Source of the DNA: Myroides indicus
GTDB lineage: Bacteria > Bacteroidota > Bacteroidia > Flavobacteriales > Flavobacteriaceae
Assembly (NCBI RefSeq): GCF_004364575.1
Contig: NZ_SOAG01000020.1
Coordinates: forward strand, 1 to 64,000
Reading direction: 5' to 3'
DNA length: 64,000 nucleotides
The position numbers were made by a program, and so were the translations under genes. A model generated the notes under the pieces. The model saw only the letters and a program-made list of their open reading frames with translations, was not told where the DNA came from and did not search any database. Shown here one piece after another: positions 27,584 through 35,676 of the stretch (position 1 is its first letter; every line of letters starts with the position of its first letter).

Positions 27584-28084
27584 GTGAGTAAGTCGAATAA
27601 AAGAGAAATTATAACTTCTCCCGAGTATAGGACATTATTAGGAAAGCGATTAAGAGAAGAAAGATTAAAACTAAAATTGTCAGTAAGTGATATTGTTTAT
27701 ATGACAACTATAAGCGATAATACAATTAATAGTATTGAAAAAGGAATTACTACTAATATTGATTATTATGTGGAATATGCTAAAGCTGTCAAATATCCAT
27801 TACAAACACTTAAAGATTTTGGTATAGCTTTAAAGCCATTTAGAGAATTAATACACAATGAAAAAGTAAGTCTAACTTCTAAGATTAGAGAACAAGTTTT
27901 AAAAACAAATTTTCTGAATGAAAATAAAACTGTAGCGGAATTAAGGGAGTATCTATTAAAATTAAAGTTAATTGATAAAGATATAACCTCAACTGATATA
28001 GCAGGTGTAATGAGAAGTCTTTTAAAAGAAGGAATTGTAACTGCTACAAAACAAGGACGGAAGAATTTGTATTTGAAGAAATAA
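27584..28084 (+). CDS. XRE-type HTH protein with C-terminal winged-helix-like region
   Basis: 166 residues from a GTG start. Residues about 18-75 form a Cro/C1-type HTH ('LGKRLREERLKLKLSVSDIVYMTTISDNTINSIEKGITTNIDYYVEYAKAV'). The C-terminal part (about 105-165, 'KTVAELREYLLKLKLIDKDITSTDIAGVMRSLLKEGIVTATKQGRKNLYLKK') reads like a small winged helix. It is the last gene before the first CRISPR leader, 230 bp away, and is separated from it by a terminator. It has no transmembrane segments, so it is not Csx27 and does not resemble Csx28. A role in regulating the CRISPR locus is possible but only suggested by position. Confidence 0.75.
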   Translation: MSKSNKREIITSPEYRTLLGKRLREERLKLKLSVSDIVYMTTISDNTINSIEKGITTNIDYYVEYAKAVKYPLQTLKDFGIALKPFRELIHNEKVSLTSKIREQVLKTNFLNENKTVAELREYLLKLKLIDKDITSTDIAGVMRSLLKEGIVTATKQGRKNLYLKK

Positions 28085-28128
28085 ATGTTTTAGCAATAAT
28101 GTACTTTAAAGTAGGAAACATGATTTTG

Positions 28129-28158
28129 AAAACTCTTAGCTATGCTGAGAGTTTTTTT
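28129..28158 (+). terminator. Terminator of the HTH gene
   Basis: AAAACTCTTAGC-tat-GCTGAGAGTTTTTTT, one mismatch in the stem, then a T-run; 45 nt after the stop and before the CRISPR leader. Confidence 0.8.
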
Positions 28159-28220
28159 GTTTTTATAAGTGGTATATTTGACGAGTAATCTTATTAAAAA
28201 AAAGAAATTACAATTTGTTT

Positions 28221-28316
28221 TTTGCTCCTTGACATACTTTTTTTCAAGATATTTGTTCGTTTTTTTATTAAAAAACAGGCTTTACCTTTTTAATAAACAA
28301 GGAGTTATATTTAGAG
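28221..28316 (+). promoter_or_regulatory. Leader of CRISPR array 1
   Basis: AT-rich 96-bp leader ending TTAGAG directly at the first repeat. It is homologous to the leader of array 2 (32636-32731): both share CTTGACATAC or TTTGACATAC, a run of T, GATATTTG (one off from TAnnTTTG), TCGTTTTTTTAT, GCTTTACCTTTTT and ATAAACAAGGA. The conserved block probably contains the array promoter. The leader fixes the array direction as plus. Confidence 0.75.
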
Positions 28317-28712
28317 GTTGTAACTACCTTTATTTTGAAAGGTAAACACAACTAAATTCAATTCGTAGATGTCTCTATCGTTGTTGTAACTACCTTTATT
28401 TTGAAAGGTAAACACAACCTCAGTTCGTAGCTGAGTGACAACAACACTGTTGTAACTACCTTTATTTTGAAAGGTAAACACAACCAAAGTCGGATCACGG
28501 ATTTATTAGCCGAAGTTGTAACTACCTTTATTTTGAAAGGTAAACACAACATTTACTTTTCTCGATCCACAACCGAAAACGTTGTAACTACCTTTATTTT
28601 GAAAGGTAAACACAACCCGTTGTGTTTTACTCTATATTCCGCATCTGTTGTAACTACCTTTATTTTGAAAGGTAAACACAACGTTCTTGTCCACCTCCTT
28701 GCATTGTGTGAA

Positions 28713-28800
28713 GTTGTAACTACCTTTATTTTATTCATGTCTTTTTAGTTTTTACATTAAGGAGTTCATGAATGCTATGTATTTGAAAGGTAAACACAAC
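28713..28800 (+). repeat. 88-nt long direct repeat L1
   Basis: Repeat halves are intact and separated by a 52-nt insert whose inner ends ATTCATG and CATGAAT are perfectly complementary, extending the hairpin. Long repeats of 88 nt are described for type VI-B loci. The insert also contains AAGGAG 3 nt before an ATG. Confidence 0.9.
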
Positions 28801-28896
28801 ACTTCAACATCCGGTTTTTTATAACACATAGTTGTAACTGCCTTTATTTTGAAAGGTAAACACAACTAGCTTGTACAGCTTGTACACGCGCTTGTG

Positions 28897-28984
28897 GTTG
28901 TAACTGCCTTTATTTTATTCACGTCTTTTTAGTTTTTACATTAAGGAGTTCATGAATGCTACGCATTTGAAAGGTAAACACAAC
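28897..28984 (+). repeat. 88-nt long direct repeat L2 (terminal repeat of array 1)
   Basis: Same insert as L1 with ATTCACG instead of ATTCATG and a CTGCC repeat variant; it is the leader-distal end of the array. Confidence 0.9.
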
Positions 28985-29028
28985 CAATAATATTGTATGA
29001 TTATTTATTTAAAATCCTGCGTTCCAAT

Positions 29029-29062
29029 AAAAGCCCTATCAGATTTTGATAGGGCTTTTATT
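29029..29062 (+). terminator. Terminator after CRISPR array 1
   Basis: Perfect 13-bp stem AAAAGCCCTATCA / TGATAGGGCTTTT with a 5-nt loop and following T-run, 45 nt after the last repeat. It should separate array 1 transcription from cas13b. Confidence 0.9.
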
Positions 29063-29068
29063 TTTTTA

Positions 29069-29126
29069 TTTGAATGTGACTTAGCTTAATTTAGGTTTGA
29101 AGTTTTTGAAAATAATGTTAAATTTG
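29069..29126 (+). promoter_or_regulatory. Two overlapping Bacteroidota promoters for cas13b
   Basis: P1: TTTG (29069-29072), 19 bp, TAGGTTTG (29092-29099). P2: TTTG (29096-29099), 19 bp, TAAATTTG (29119-29126). Both fit the -33/-7 consensus exactly, and the TTTG of the first -7 serves as the -33 of the second. They lie 80-110 bp before the cas13b start, right after the array 1 terminator. Confidence 0.75.
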
Positions 29127-29203
29127 AAAAGATAGTTAGCTTAATTAAAATAAAACGATGAGCTAATATTTATATAACCGTAACTAACGAAAATTAAATA
29201 AAT

Positions 29204-32200
29204 ATGGAAAATCAGGCAAGCAGAGAAAAAACTAATTACAATTTAAATGAAACACCTTGGTATTTTGGAGCCTATTTAAATATGGCAAGGCACAATATGT
29301 TTGTTTTAATAAATCACCTTACGGAAAAATTTAAATATTTAGGCTTTAACAAAATCGATGATGATTGTGAGATAATAAAAGATAACATTTTAACTTCTAT
29401 TTTTAATCCAAATAACTCAAACTATGAAGCGGAGCGTTTTAAAGTGTATAAATATCTTGTAAAACGACATTATTTACCTTTTGTAAAAATATTCCATGAA
29501 AAAAATGGAGTACAATTAGACTCTAATCCAATTGTTGACTATCATAGATTAAATCAGTTCATCAATATTTCGTTTACTCATATCAATAAATTCAGAAATT
29601 CATACACCCATTATTTAGCTGTAGATAACGATAAAAACATTATTAAAGAAAGGAAAAAGGCAATTGACAATTTGATTGTTGAAGATTTAAAAAAATTATT
29701 CAAACACGCTCCTGATTTTGCACTTCAGCGCTTTAAGGATTCTCAAGAGGAAAATAATTTCAATCACTTAGATTTATATTCTATTTTAGAAAATAATAAA
29801 TTGACAGAACATGGTTTTTATTTTTTCACCAATTTATTTTTAAATCAAACATACGCTATCCAATTTCTAAAAAAGATTAGCGGTTTTAAAAATGAAACAA
29901 TCCCTGCTTTTAAAGCTACTTTACAAACATTTACCGCCTATGCTGTTAAAACGCCTGATATTCGTTTAGACAACGATGATAGAAACCAGTCATTATTGTT
30001 AGAAATGATGAATGAGTTACAAAAATGCCCTAATGAACTTTATAGGTATCTTTCGGAAGAAGACCAAAAAAAGTTTCAACCCACTTTAGATACAAATTCT
30101 AAGACTAATTTTATTCTAAACAGTATAGATTATAACGCAATACATGATGATGATATTGATTCCTTATTAAGCGAAACGACAAGTTTAAGAAGAAGTACAA
30201 ACCGATTTCCGTATTTTGCTCTGCGGTTTTTAGAAGAAAATAATTTTTTAAATAACATTAGATTTCAAATAAATATTGGAAAACTGCATGTTAGATCCTA
30301 TCCAAAAACAATTGCACACGAAAAAATAAACAGAAGAATCCAAAAACAAATAAAAGGCTTTGGCAAGTTGTCTGATTTTGAAAATAAAGAGGCTGAGGTT
30401 TTAGAAAAGTTAAATTTTAACAATGATAATTGTTATTTTGATCAATATAGCCCTCATTATAATATTGTAAATAATAAAATTGGGTTCTTTTTATTTGAAT
30501 CTGGTGAAAAGACCGTTATTCAAAAAGAACAAAAATTAGTAAAACCTACCGGGTTTATTAGCATTCACGATTTGCCAAAAATTGTAATGTTGTCAATTTT
30601 AAAACCAAATGAAGTTGAAAATACAATCAAACGATTTATTGATATAAACACGTCGGATATTTTAAACATTAGTAAGCTTGATGCAATTAAAAGTAATCTT
30701 ACTTTAACCCCGGTTGCTTTTACAAAAAGAAGAGAAAAATTAAAATCCATTACAACGGAAAATGGATATGAATTTTTGAATAATGACATTGAAAGGAAGA
30801 TTTTTTCTGAAAATAAACTAAATCACGATTCAATACTTACATATGAGAATAAGAAAATAAATAAAAAAGATAAGGAACATATAAGTCAGATAAAGTATAA
30901 ACTTTTACTAAAAAACAGAAAACAAAATCTGCAAAAAGCTTTAACACAAAAGATTTTGGTCGACCAGCTCCCTCAAAAAGTAGTTGATTATTTGCTTAAC
31001 CTTGAATCAATAGCCGAAAAAAAGCTAATTCATGCAAAAATAAAAAGTATTAAAGACGAAGCCAAGTCTAAATTGAGATGGATTAAAAAGGAAGTAGAAT
31101 TACCGAAGGAAGATCAAAAAATAAAATTGGGAGAGATAGCTACTTTTATAGCCAGAGATATACTCAATATGATTATTTCATTAGAAGTTAAAGAAAAATT
31201 CACTTCTGCTTATTACAACAAACTGCAAAACAAAATAGCATACTTTAGTGGTTCAAAAAAAGAAATAATTGCTATGTGTAAAGAATTGCAATTGTTTAAT
31301 AAAATAATAGGACATGTTTTTTTAACAAAAGACCAAATTGAACAGTCAAAAGGAATAATTGATTTTTATCAAACTTACCTTGAATCCAAGATTTCATGGA
31401 TTGATCAGAAATTGTTTCGTAAAGGAAAAGAAGGAGGCTATATTATTCCAGATAATACAAATGTTCCGTTTACAATTAGTAGCTTTAAAACCAATATAGC
31501 AGCTCAAGATTTTAATAATTGGCTTGCAAATAAAAAGAAATTGCCAATCAATTTACCTACATCACTGTTTGATAAAAACCTTTGTGAATCATTGTGTAAA
31601 AAATTAAAAACAAATAAAATAGATTATAAGGAAACAGATAAGTTTTCTATTCTTTTTGCAAAATCATTAAAAAATGATAAACAGCCTTTTTATGATTTTA
31701 AAAGGGTTTATGAATGCAGTCAAACAGGAGAGTCAGTTTTGGTAAATACTCAAAACATACATGGTAAAGCCATTAAATCTAAATATGGTAAACGTGCAGA
31801 AGAGAATGAAAAAATAATACGGTTTATACTAACTCAAGACCGAGTTGTAAAAAGGATGTGCGAATTTATATTGGCTCAAAATACAACAGAGAATTTACAA
31901 CTGGACTTATCTTCATTTATTCCTCTGTCAAATCAAACCCCGTTAAATTCCGCTTTTAGTTTTAAGCATGTAATTAATCTTGAAAAGGGCAAGATGCTAA
32001 CAATTATAGCAGAAGACAATGAGCATCAAAGAAGCGAAGTAGAAGAATTTAATAAATTGACATCAGTTGAAGACCAACAAAAATATTCCAAACAAAAAGG
32101 TTATCAATGGACAATGAAAGATTTCGGACGCTTTAAAAGATTTGTATCTGACAAGAGAATCTTCAATCTACTCTCTTTTTTAGAAACTGATACTGTTACC

Positions 32201-32617
32201 TTTGATTTTATTACTTACCAATTCAGAGAATATGATAAAATTAGAAGTGCTGTTTTTCAACAAACATTTGAACTAGAAGAATATATTGCCACAAATGATT
32301 TGGAAAATTTAATTAATGAAGAATTTAAAAGAAGAAGAGATTTTGAGGAGGTTCAATTTAAAGTATATCTTAAAGTATTAGAAAACAAGACAGATTCGAA
32401 TACAATCGAAATTTTGCAAAATATTCGTAACAAATTCTCACATTCTGAATTTCCAATCTTAGATGAAAAGGAAACAATAAAAAAAATCACATCAAAACAG
32501 ATAGATACTTTTGAAAAAGAAAAACATAGAAAAGGAGGAGTGGAAAGTTTAGACTTATCTATAAGTACAAAATATTTGGCTTTATATACCGAAAAAATAA
32601 ACTCCATAATTAAGTAA
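29204..32617 (+). CDS. cas13b: Cas13b, type VI-B CRISPR RNA-guided RNase
   Basis: 1137 residues, within the usual Cas13b size. Two HEPN RxxxxH motifs lie near the ends, as in Cas13b: R131-N-S-Y-T-H136 and R1075-N-K-F-S-H1080 ('IRNKFSHSEFP'). Central segments 'RFPYFALRFLEENNFLNNIRFQINIGKLH' and 'RIQKQIKGFGKLSDFENKEAEVLEKL' align by eye with the matching part of the Bergeyella zoohelcum protein as I recall it. The protein is Lys/Asn-rich and has no RuvC or HNH motif. It binds crRNA with the repeat hairpin at the 3' end, cuts matching RNA through the paired HEPN site, and then RNA collaterally. Arrays lie on both sides on the same strand. No cas1/cas2, csx27 or csx28 is nearby. Confidence 0.97.
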   Translation: MENQASREKTNYNLNETPWYFGAYLNMARHNMFVLINHLTEKFKYLGFNKIDDDCEIIKDNILTSIFNPNNSNYEAERFKVYKYLVKRHYLPFVKIFHEKNGVQLDSNPIVDYHRLNQFINISFTHINKFRNSYTHYLAVDNDKNIIKERKKAIDNLIVEDLKKLFKHAPDFALQRFKDSQEENNFNHLDLYSILENNKLTEHGFYFFTNLFLNQTYAIQFLKKISGFKNETIPAFKATLQTFTAYAVKTPDIRLDNDDRNQSLLLEMMNELQKCPNELYRYLSEEDQKKFQPTLDTNSKTNFILNSIDYNAIHDDDIDSLLSETTSLRRSTNRFPYFALRFLEENNFLNNIRFQINIGKLHVRSYPKTIAHEKINRRIQKQIKGFGKLSDFENKEAEVLEKLNFNNDNCYFDQYSPHYNIVNNKIGFFLFESGEKTVIQKEQKLVKPTGFISIHDLPKIVMLSILKPNEVENTIKRFIDINTSDILNISKLDAIKSNLTLTPVAFTKRREKLKSITTENGYEFLNNDIERKIFSENKLNHDSILTYENKKINKKDKEHISQIKYKLLLKNRKQNLQKALTQKILVDQLPQKVVDYLLNLESIAEKKLIHAKIKSIKDEAKSKLRWIKKEVELPKEDQKIKLGEIATFIARDILNMIISLEVKEKFTSAYYNKLQNKIAYFSGSKKEIIAMCKELQLFNKIIGHVFLTKDQIEQSKGIIDFYQTYLESKISWIDQKLFRKGKEGGYIIPDNTNVPFTISSFKTNIAAQDFNNWLANKKKLPINLPTSLFDKNLCESLCKKLKTNKIDYKETDKFSILFAKSLKNDKQPFYDFKRVYECSQTGESVLVNTQNIHGKAIKSKYGKRAEENEKIIRFILTQDRVVKRMCEFILAQNTTENLQLDLSSFIPLSNQTPLNSAFSFKHVINLEKGKMLTIIAEDNEHQRSEVEEFNKLTSVEDQQKYSKQKGYQWTMKDFGRFKRFVSDKRIFNLLSFLETDTVTFDFITYQFREYDKIRSAVFQQTFELEEYIATNDLENLINEEFKRRRDFEEVQFKVYLKVLENKTDSNTIEILQNIRNKFSHSEFPILDEKETIKKITSKQIDTFEKEKHRKGGVESLDLSISTKYLALYTEKINSIIK

Positions 32618-32635
32618 TAAACACAGGATAAAAAA

Positions 32636-32731
32636 ATTGCTCTTTGACATACTTTTTTCTATGATATTTGCTCGTTTTTTTATCAAAAAACACGCTTTAC
32701 CTTTTTTATAAACAAGGACTTACAATTAGAG
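32636..32731 (+). promoter_or_regulatory. Leader of CRISPR array 2
   Basis: Homologous over its whole length to the array 1 leader, ending TTAGAG before the first repeat, with TTTGACATAC and GATATTTG in place. It begins about 20 nt after the cas13b stop with no terminator between, so cas13b transcription can also read into array 2. Confidence 0.75.
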
Positions 32732-33127
32732 GTTGTAACTGCCTTTATTTTGAAAGGTAAACACAACGATGCAACTTCTTGGTTTTCCTTAACTTGTGTT
32801 GTAACTGCCTTTATTTTGAAAGGTAAACACAACAATCCCCAATTGCTTATATAAAAAACCCAAGTTGTAACTGCCTTTATTTTGAAAGGTAAACACAACA
32901 GTCCGGAGAAATAAGCGTACACGTAAAATGTTGTAACTGCCTTTATTTTGAAAGGTAAACACAACATAACGGAGCTAGTTCATCGCTTAGTTTGTGTTGT
33001 AACTGCCTTTATTTTGAAAGGTAAACACAACTTATCGTTGTCTTTTTTAAATAAAATGACAGTTGTAACTGCCTTTATTTTGAAAGGTAAACACAACATC
33101 TATTCCTGTGTGCACCCTGAACTCTGC

Positions 33128-33215
33128 GTTGTAACTGCCTTTATTTTATTCACGTCTTTTTAGTTTTTACATTAAGGAGTTCATGAATACTGCGTATTTG
33201 AAAGGTAAACACAAC
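33128..33215 (+). repeat. 88-nt long direct repeat L3
   Basis: Same 52-nt loop insert as in array 1 (ATTCACG...CATGAAT), with AATACTGCG near its 3' end. Confidence 0.9.
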
Positions 33216-33377
33216 CATATTCATAATCAACTACATTTCCGGGCGGTTGTAACTGCCTTTATTTTGAAAGGTAAACACAACCTGCTTGTTTCTGTTACCG
33301 GGTTCTGAGCTGTTGTAACTGCCTTTATTTTGAAAGGTAAACACAACCTAACAAGATACCTTACCTTCCGCCTGCTA

Positions 33378-33465
33378 GTTGTAACTGCCTTTATTTTATT
33401 CACGTCTTTTTAGTTTTTACATTAAGGAGTTCATGAATATTGCGTATTTGAAAGGTAAACACAAC
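33378..33465 (+). repeat. 88-nt long direct repeat L4 (terminal repeat of array 2)
   Basis: Same insert as L3 with AATATTGCG; ends the array. Confidence 0.9.
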
Positions 33466-33586
33466 TTTATACACGTTTTAGACATCCCCATTCTGGTGCA
33501 AGTAAACAGGTGAAGCAATCTTTTTGTGTGCCTATGTATAAGAACACGCTCAGTTATACTTTGCCTTGTGCTCAAATTTTAAAATC

Positions 33587-33911
33587 AGGGGGATATAGGT
33601 CTCTTGAAGATAAGGGCTGGCTTGGTGGAGTGTTTCAGATAAGTTGCTTTTTTTATTCCTTTGTCCCCCGTGTTTGCCTTGTCGCCCATATTATTAAGAT
33701 ATCACAGGCTTTCAGGTTCTACAAAAACAAAATATTTTAGTTCATAGTTTATCAGTATTTTCTCCTCACTCTTATTAGACCCTTCTTGTACCCTTCTTCG
33801 ACCTTTCTTCGGGGATCCTTCGACAAAACTACCATTTTTCCGAAGCGCAGTCGAAGTAATTCTTTTGTATGTCTTTGTATAATAATACTCTTGGCTATGC
33901 TGGGGAGTTTA
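33587..33911 (+). repeat. Dispersed repeat P, copy 1
   Basis: Starts with GGGGGATATAGG, contains CCTTTGTCCCCCGTGT, GGCTTTCAGG and AAAACAAAATATTTTAGTTC, then a 3' module with CCTTCGACAAAA and GCGCAGTCGAAG that can form a stem (CTTCGAC/GTCGAAG). Copies 2 to 4 lie at 34101, 34979 and 36566. The stretch 33466-34295 has no gene I can support; a short AAAGGATAG/CTATCCTTT hairpin sits at 33927-33945. Confidence 0.75.
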
Positions 33912-34100
33912 TATTCATAAAAAAAAGGATAGTGAAGCTATCCTTTCTCCATTTAACCATTAAAATTTTCTATTAACGAAAACTACCTTACTCAAAGATA
34001 AGAAAAAGTTTTGAGGTTTTAACCCAAGCAGAATTATACTTATACAGTTTTTGGTACAGTGTCGTGTGAGGGAGTGGTTTTGGGGTGTGGAGTAGGTGCT

Positions 34101-34278
34101 TCGGGGGACATAGGCTGGTTTGGTGGAGAGTTTCAGATAAGTTGTTTTTTTATTCCTTTGTCCCCCGTGTCTGCCTTGTCGCCCATTAAGATATTGCAGG
34201 TTTTCAGGTTCTACAAAAACAAAATATTTTAGTTCATAGTTTACCAGTATTTTCTTCTCATTCTTGTTAGACCCTTCT
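34101..34278 (+). repeat. Dispersed repeat P, copy 2 (5' module only)
   Basis: Same order as copy 1 from GGGGGACATAGG to GTTAGACCCTTCTT, without the GCGCAGTCGAAG module. It ends just before the stop codon of the four-helix-bundle gene. Confidence 0.75.
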
Positions 34279-34295
34279 TTGAGATCTTATGGTTT

Positions 34296-34856
34296 TTATT
34301 TTTTATTCCTCCGGTTTACCCGTGCTCTATACATGCGCTCTCTTAAACCACCTTCTTCCAAAAATGCCTTTTCCAAAGCTTTGATTTGTCTGTTTAGTAA
34401 ATAAGAAGTCACGTTTATTAAACACCACATTACATTGGTACATATTTCGGGATTTTCGTGTTCAATGGCTTTTTTAAAAGTATCGTAATTGGCATTAGGA
34501 GTGCTGTTTAATTCATCAAATCGCTTAGACAAGCGGTGATTTCTATCCCATTTGGCAATTTTATGAGTCCTCATAAAATCCTCAAAATCTATCAGCAACT
34601 CCTCCAAGCTGGCTCGTGCCACGTTGGTAAGTTTAATTTCTGTTTCTTTGGAAGTAGCGGAAGCCATACTGGCTTCGGCAATATTTTGCTTGCCCGAACG
34701 GGCAGCCTGAACCATCTGATCAATAGTGCGGTCGTATTTATGAAAAAAACGATTGCAAAAATAGACCGTACCGTCATAGATAATTTCAGCTTTCTGGTAG
34801 CTGAGCAAATTGCGGTAACCTCCGTGAAGGGGAATAAAGCCATCAGTATTTTCCAT
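34296..34856 (-). CDS. Four-helix-bundle protein with suffix domain
   Basis: 186 residues, all helical. The N-terminal two thirds resemble the four-helix-bundle family related to 23S rRNA intervening-sequence proteins ('LLSYQKAEIIYDGTVYFCNRFFHKYDRTIDQMVQAARSGKQNIAEAS', then 'KLTNVARASLEELLIDFEDFM'). The C-terminal 'EICTNVMWCLINVTSYLLNRQIKALEKAFLEEGGLRERMYRARVNRR' is the suffix region seen in a subset. Its function is unknown; such genes are often found with repeats or in variable regions. Here it lies exactly between two copies of repeat P, which suggests the gene and repeats move or are maintained together. Confidence 0.82.
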   Translation of the reverse strand: MENTDGFIPLHGGYRNLLSYQKAEIIYDGTVYFCNRFFHKYDRTIDQMVQAARSGKQNIAEASMASATSKETEIKLTNVARASLEELLIDFEDFMRTHKIAKWDRNHRLSKRFDELNSTPNANYDTFKKAIEHENPEICTNVMWCLINVTSYLLNRQIKALEKAFLEEGGLRERMYRARVNRRNKK

Positions 34857-34978
34857 AAGACTGAATTTTTAATAACTGATAGTTAAATATATAGCTTTTT
34901 TTGAGATATATAAAATAGCAGAAAAGAATGGCGCTTGTTTTTATTTTTAATCTTTCTTTTGTCTTCAATTGTACAATC

Positions 34979-35325
34979 TGGGGGACATAGGTTACTTGGG
35001 GGACATAGGCTGGCTTGGTGGAACGTTTTAGATAAATAGCTTTTTTTATTCCTTTGTCCCCCGTGTTTTCCGTGTCGCCCATATTATTAAGATATTGCTG
35101 GCTTTCAGGTTTTACAAAAACAAAATATTTCAGTTCATAGTTTATCAGTATTTTCTTCTCACTCTTGTTAGACCCTTCTTGCACCCCTCTTGTACCCTTC
35201 TTGTACCCTTCTTCGAGCTTTCTTCGAGGATCCTTCGACAAAAGTGCCGTTTTTCCGAAGCGCAGTCGAAGCAATTCTTTTATGTACTTTCGTATAATAA
35301 CACTCTCGACAATGTCGGGAGTTTT
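34979..35325 (+). repeat. Dispersed repeat P, copy 3
   Basis: Full-length copy with both modules and an internal partial triplication of CCCTTCTTGTA (35171-35210). It ends with CTCtCGACaatGTCGgGAG, a small hairpin. It lies between the four-helix-bundle gene and the AbiE-like pair; the rest of 34857-35376 holds no gene I can support. Confidence 0.75.
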
Positions 35326-35356
35326 TGTAAGATATAAAGTATCAAAAAAATATTAT

Positions 35357-35364
35357 TATCTTTG
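35357..35364 (+). promoter_or_regulatory. -7 element TATCTTTG for the AbiE-like pair
   Basis: Perfect TAnnTTTG, 12 nt before the ATG at 35377. The upstream in-frame TTG (35362) lies inside it and is not a credible start. Confidence 0.6.
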
Positions 35365-35376
35365 TTACAGATAATT

Positions 35377-35676
35377 ATGAGAAAACAGGATAACATATTA
35401 GACAGAATTCCAAGCTATGTTTTTTGGGATACAGATGTTGCTAAAATCAATGCACAGATAGACTATGCTTTGATAATAGCTCGGGTTCTTATGTTTTCGG
35501 ATTCTTCAAATTATGAAGAAAATATATTGCTTTTGGAAGATATATATTCTCCTGAAACAATAATAAAAGTTATTACTTTTACCAAAGAGCGCATTCCGGA
35601 TGAGGTGTGTGCACTGACCTCTAAACGATACAGTATCCCCGTAAAAAGTAAATTCAGTAAATATGTATATTTCTGA
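35377..35676 (+). CDS. DUF6922-like small protein, probable antitoxin of an AbiE-like pair
   Basis: 99 residues from ATG 35377. 'RIPSYVFWDTDVAKINAQIDYALIIARVLMF' followed by 'SPETIIKVITFTKERIPDEVCALTSKRYSIPV' is the DUF6922-type layout (FWD-D---I, then I-ERVL, then an ending like 'LTSKRYSIP'). Such proteins are found directly before AbiEii-type nucleotidyltransferases in Bacteroidota and are taken as the antitoxin or regulator. Its stop overlaps the next gene by 14 bp, indicating translational coupling. No DNA-binding domain is evident, unlike classical AbiEi. Confidence 0.75.
   Translation: MRKQDNILDRIPSYVFWDTDVAKINAQIDYALIIARVLMFSDSSNYEENILLLEDIYSPETIIKVITFTKERIPDEVCALTSKRYSIPVKSKFSKYVYF

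Larger units (their letters stand above)
28317..28984 (+). CRISPR. CRISPR array 1 (type VI-B): 9 repeats, 8 spacers
   Basis: Seven 36-nt repeats (28317, 28383, 28449, 28515, 28581, 28647, 28831) and two 88-nt long repeats (28713-28800 and 28897-28984). All eight spacers are exactly 30 nt. Repeats begin GTTGTAACT and end GGTAAACACAAC, the VI-B pattern, with a CCTTT/AAAGG hairpin. The first seven read CTACC and the last two CTGCC. The long repeats carry a 52-nt insert in the hairpin loop. In VI-B the crRNA is 5'-spacer-repeat-3', so spacers 6 and 8 would give long crRNAs of 118 nt. No spacer matches elsewhere in the window by eye. Confidence 0.98.
32732..33465 (+). CRISPR. CRISPR array 2 (type VI-B): 10 repeats, 9 spacers
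   Basis: Eight 36-nt repeats (32732, 32798, 32864, 32930, 32996, 33062, 33246, 33312) and two 88-nt long repeats (33128-33215 and 33378-33465); all nine spacers are 30 nt. Every repeat has the CTGCC variant, matching the distal end of array 1. Long repeats follow spacers 6 and 9, so those would give 118-nt crRNAs. As in array 1 the terminal repeat is long. The spacers differ from those of array 1. No strong terminator follows. Confidence 0.98.

Noticed and set aside
27584..28084. Csx27 or Csx28 accessory protein of type VI-B
   Set aside because: The protein has no transmembrane helices (Csx27) and no HEPN-like RxxxxH motif (Csx28); it is a HTH protein.
28358..28748. Open frames on both strands made of repeated LCLPFKIKVVTT or VVTTFILKGKHN units
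   Set aside because: They are translations of the CRISPR repeats (66-bp period is a multiple of three), not genes. The same applies at 32683-33163.
28740..28790. Insertion sequence or small transposon inside CRISPR repeats
   Set aside because: The insert is in the same place in four repeats, has no target duplication, and gives the 88-nt repeat already described for VI-B loci.
33510..33740. 76-aa open frame after array 2
   Set aside because: It overlaps repeat P; other P copies do not encode the same peptide.
34843..35274. 143-aa minus-strand frame upstream of the four-helix gene
   Set aside because: Most of it is the reverse strand of repeat P copy 3; low-complexity reading with no signal of a real protein.
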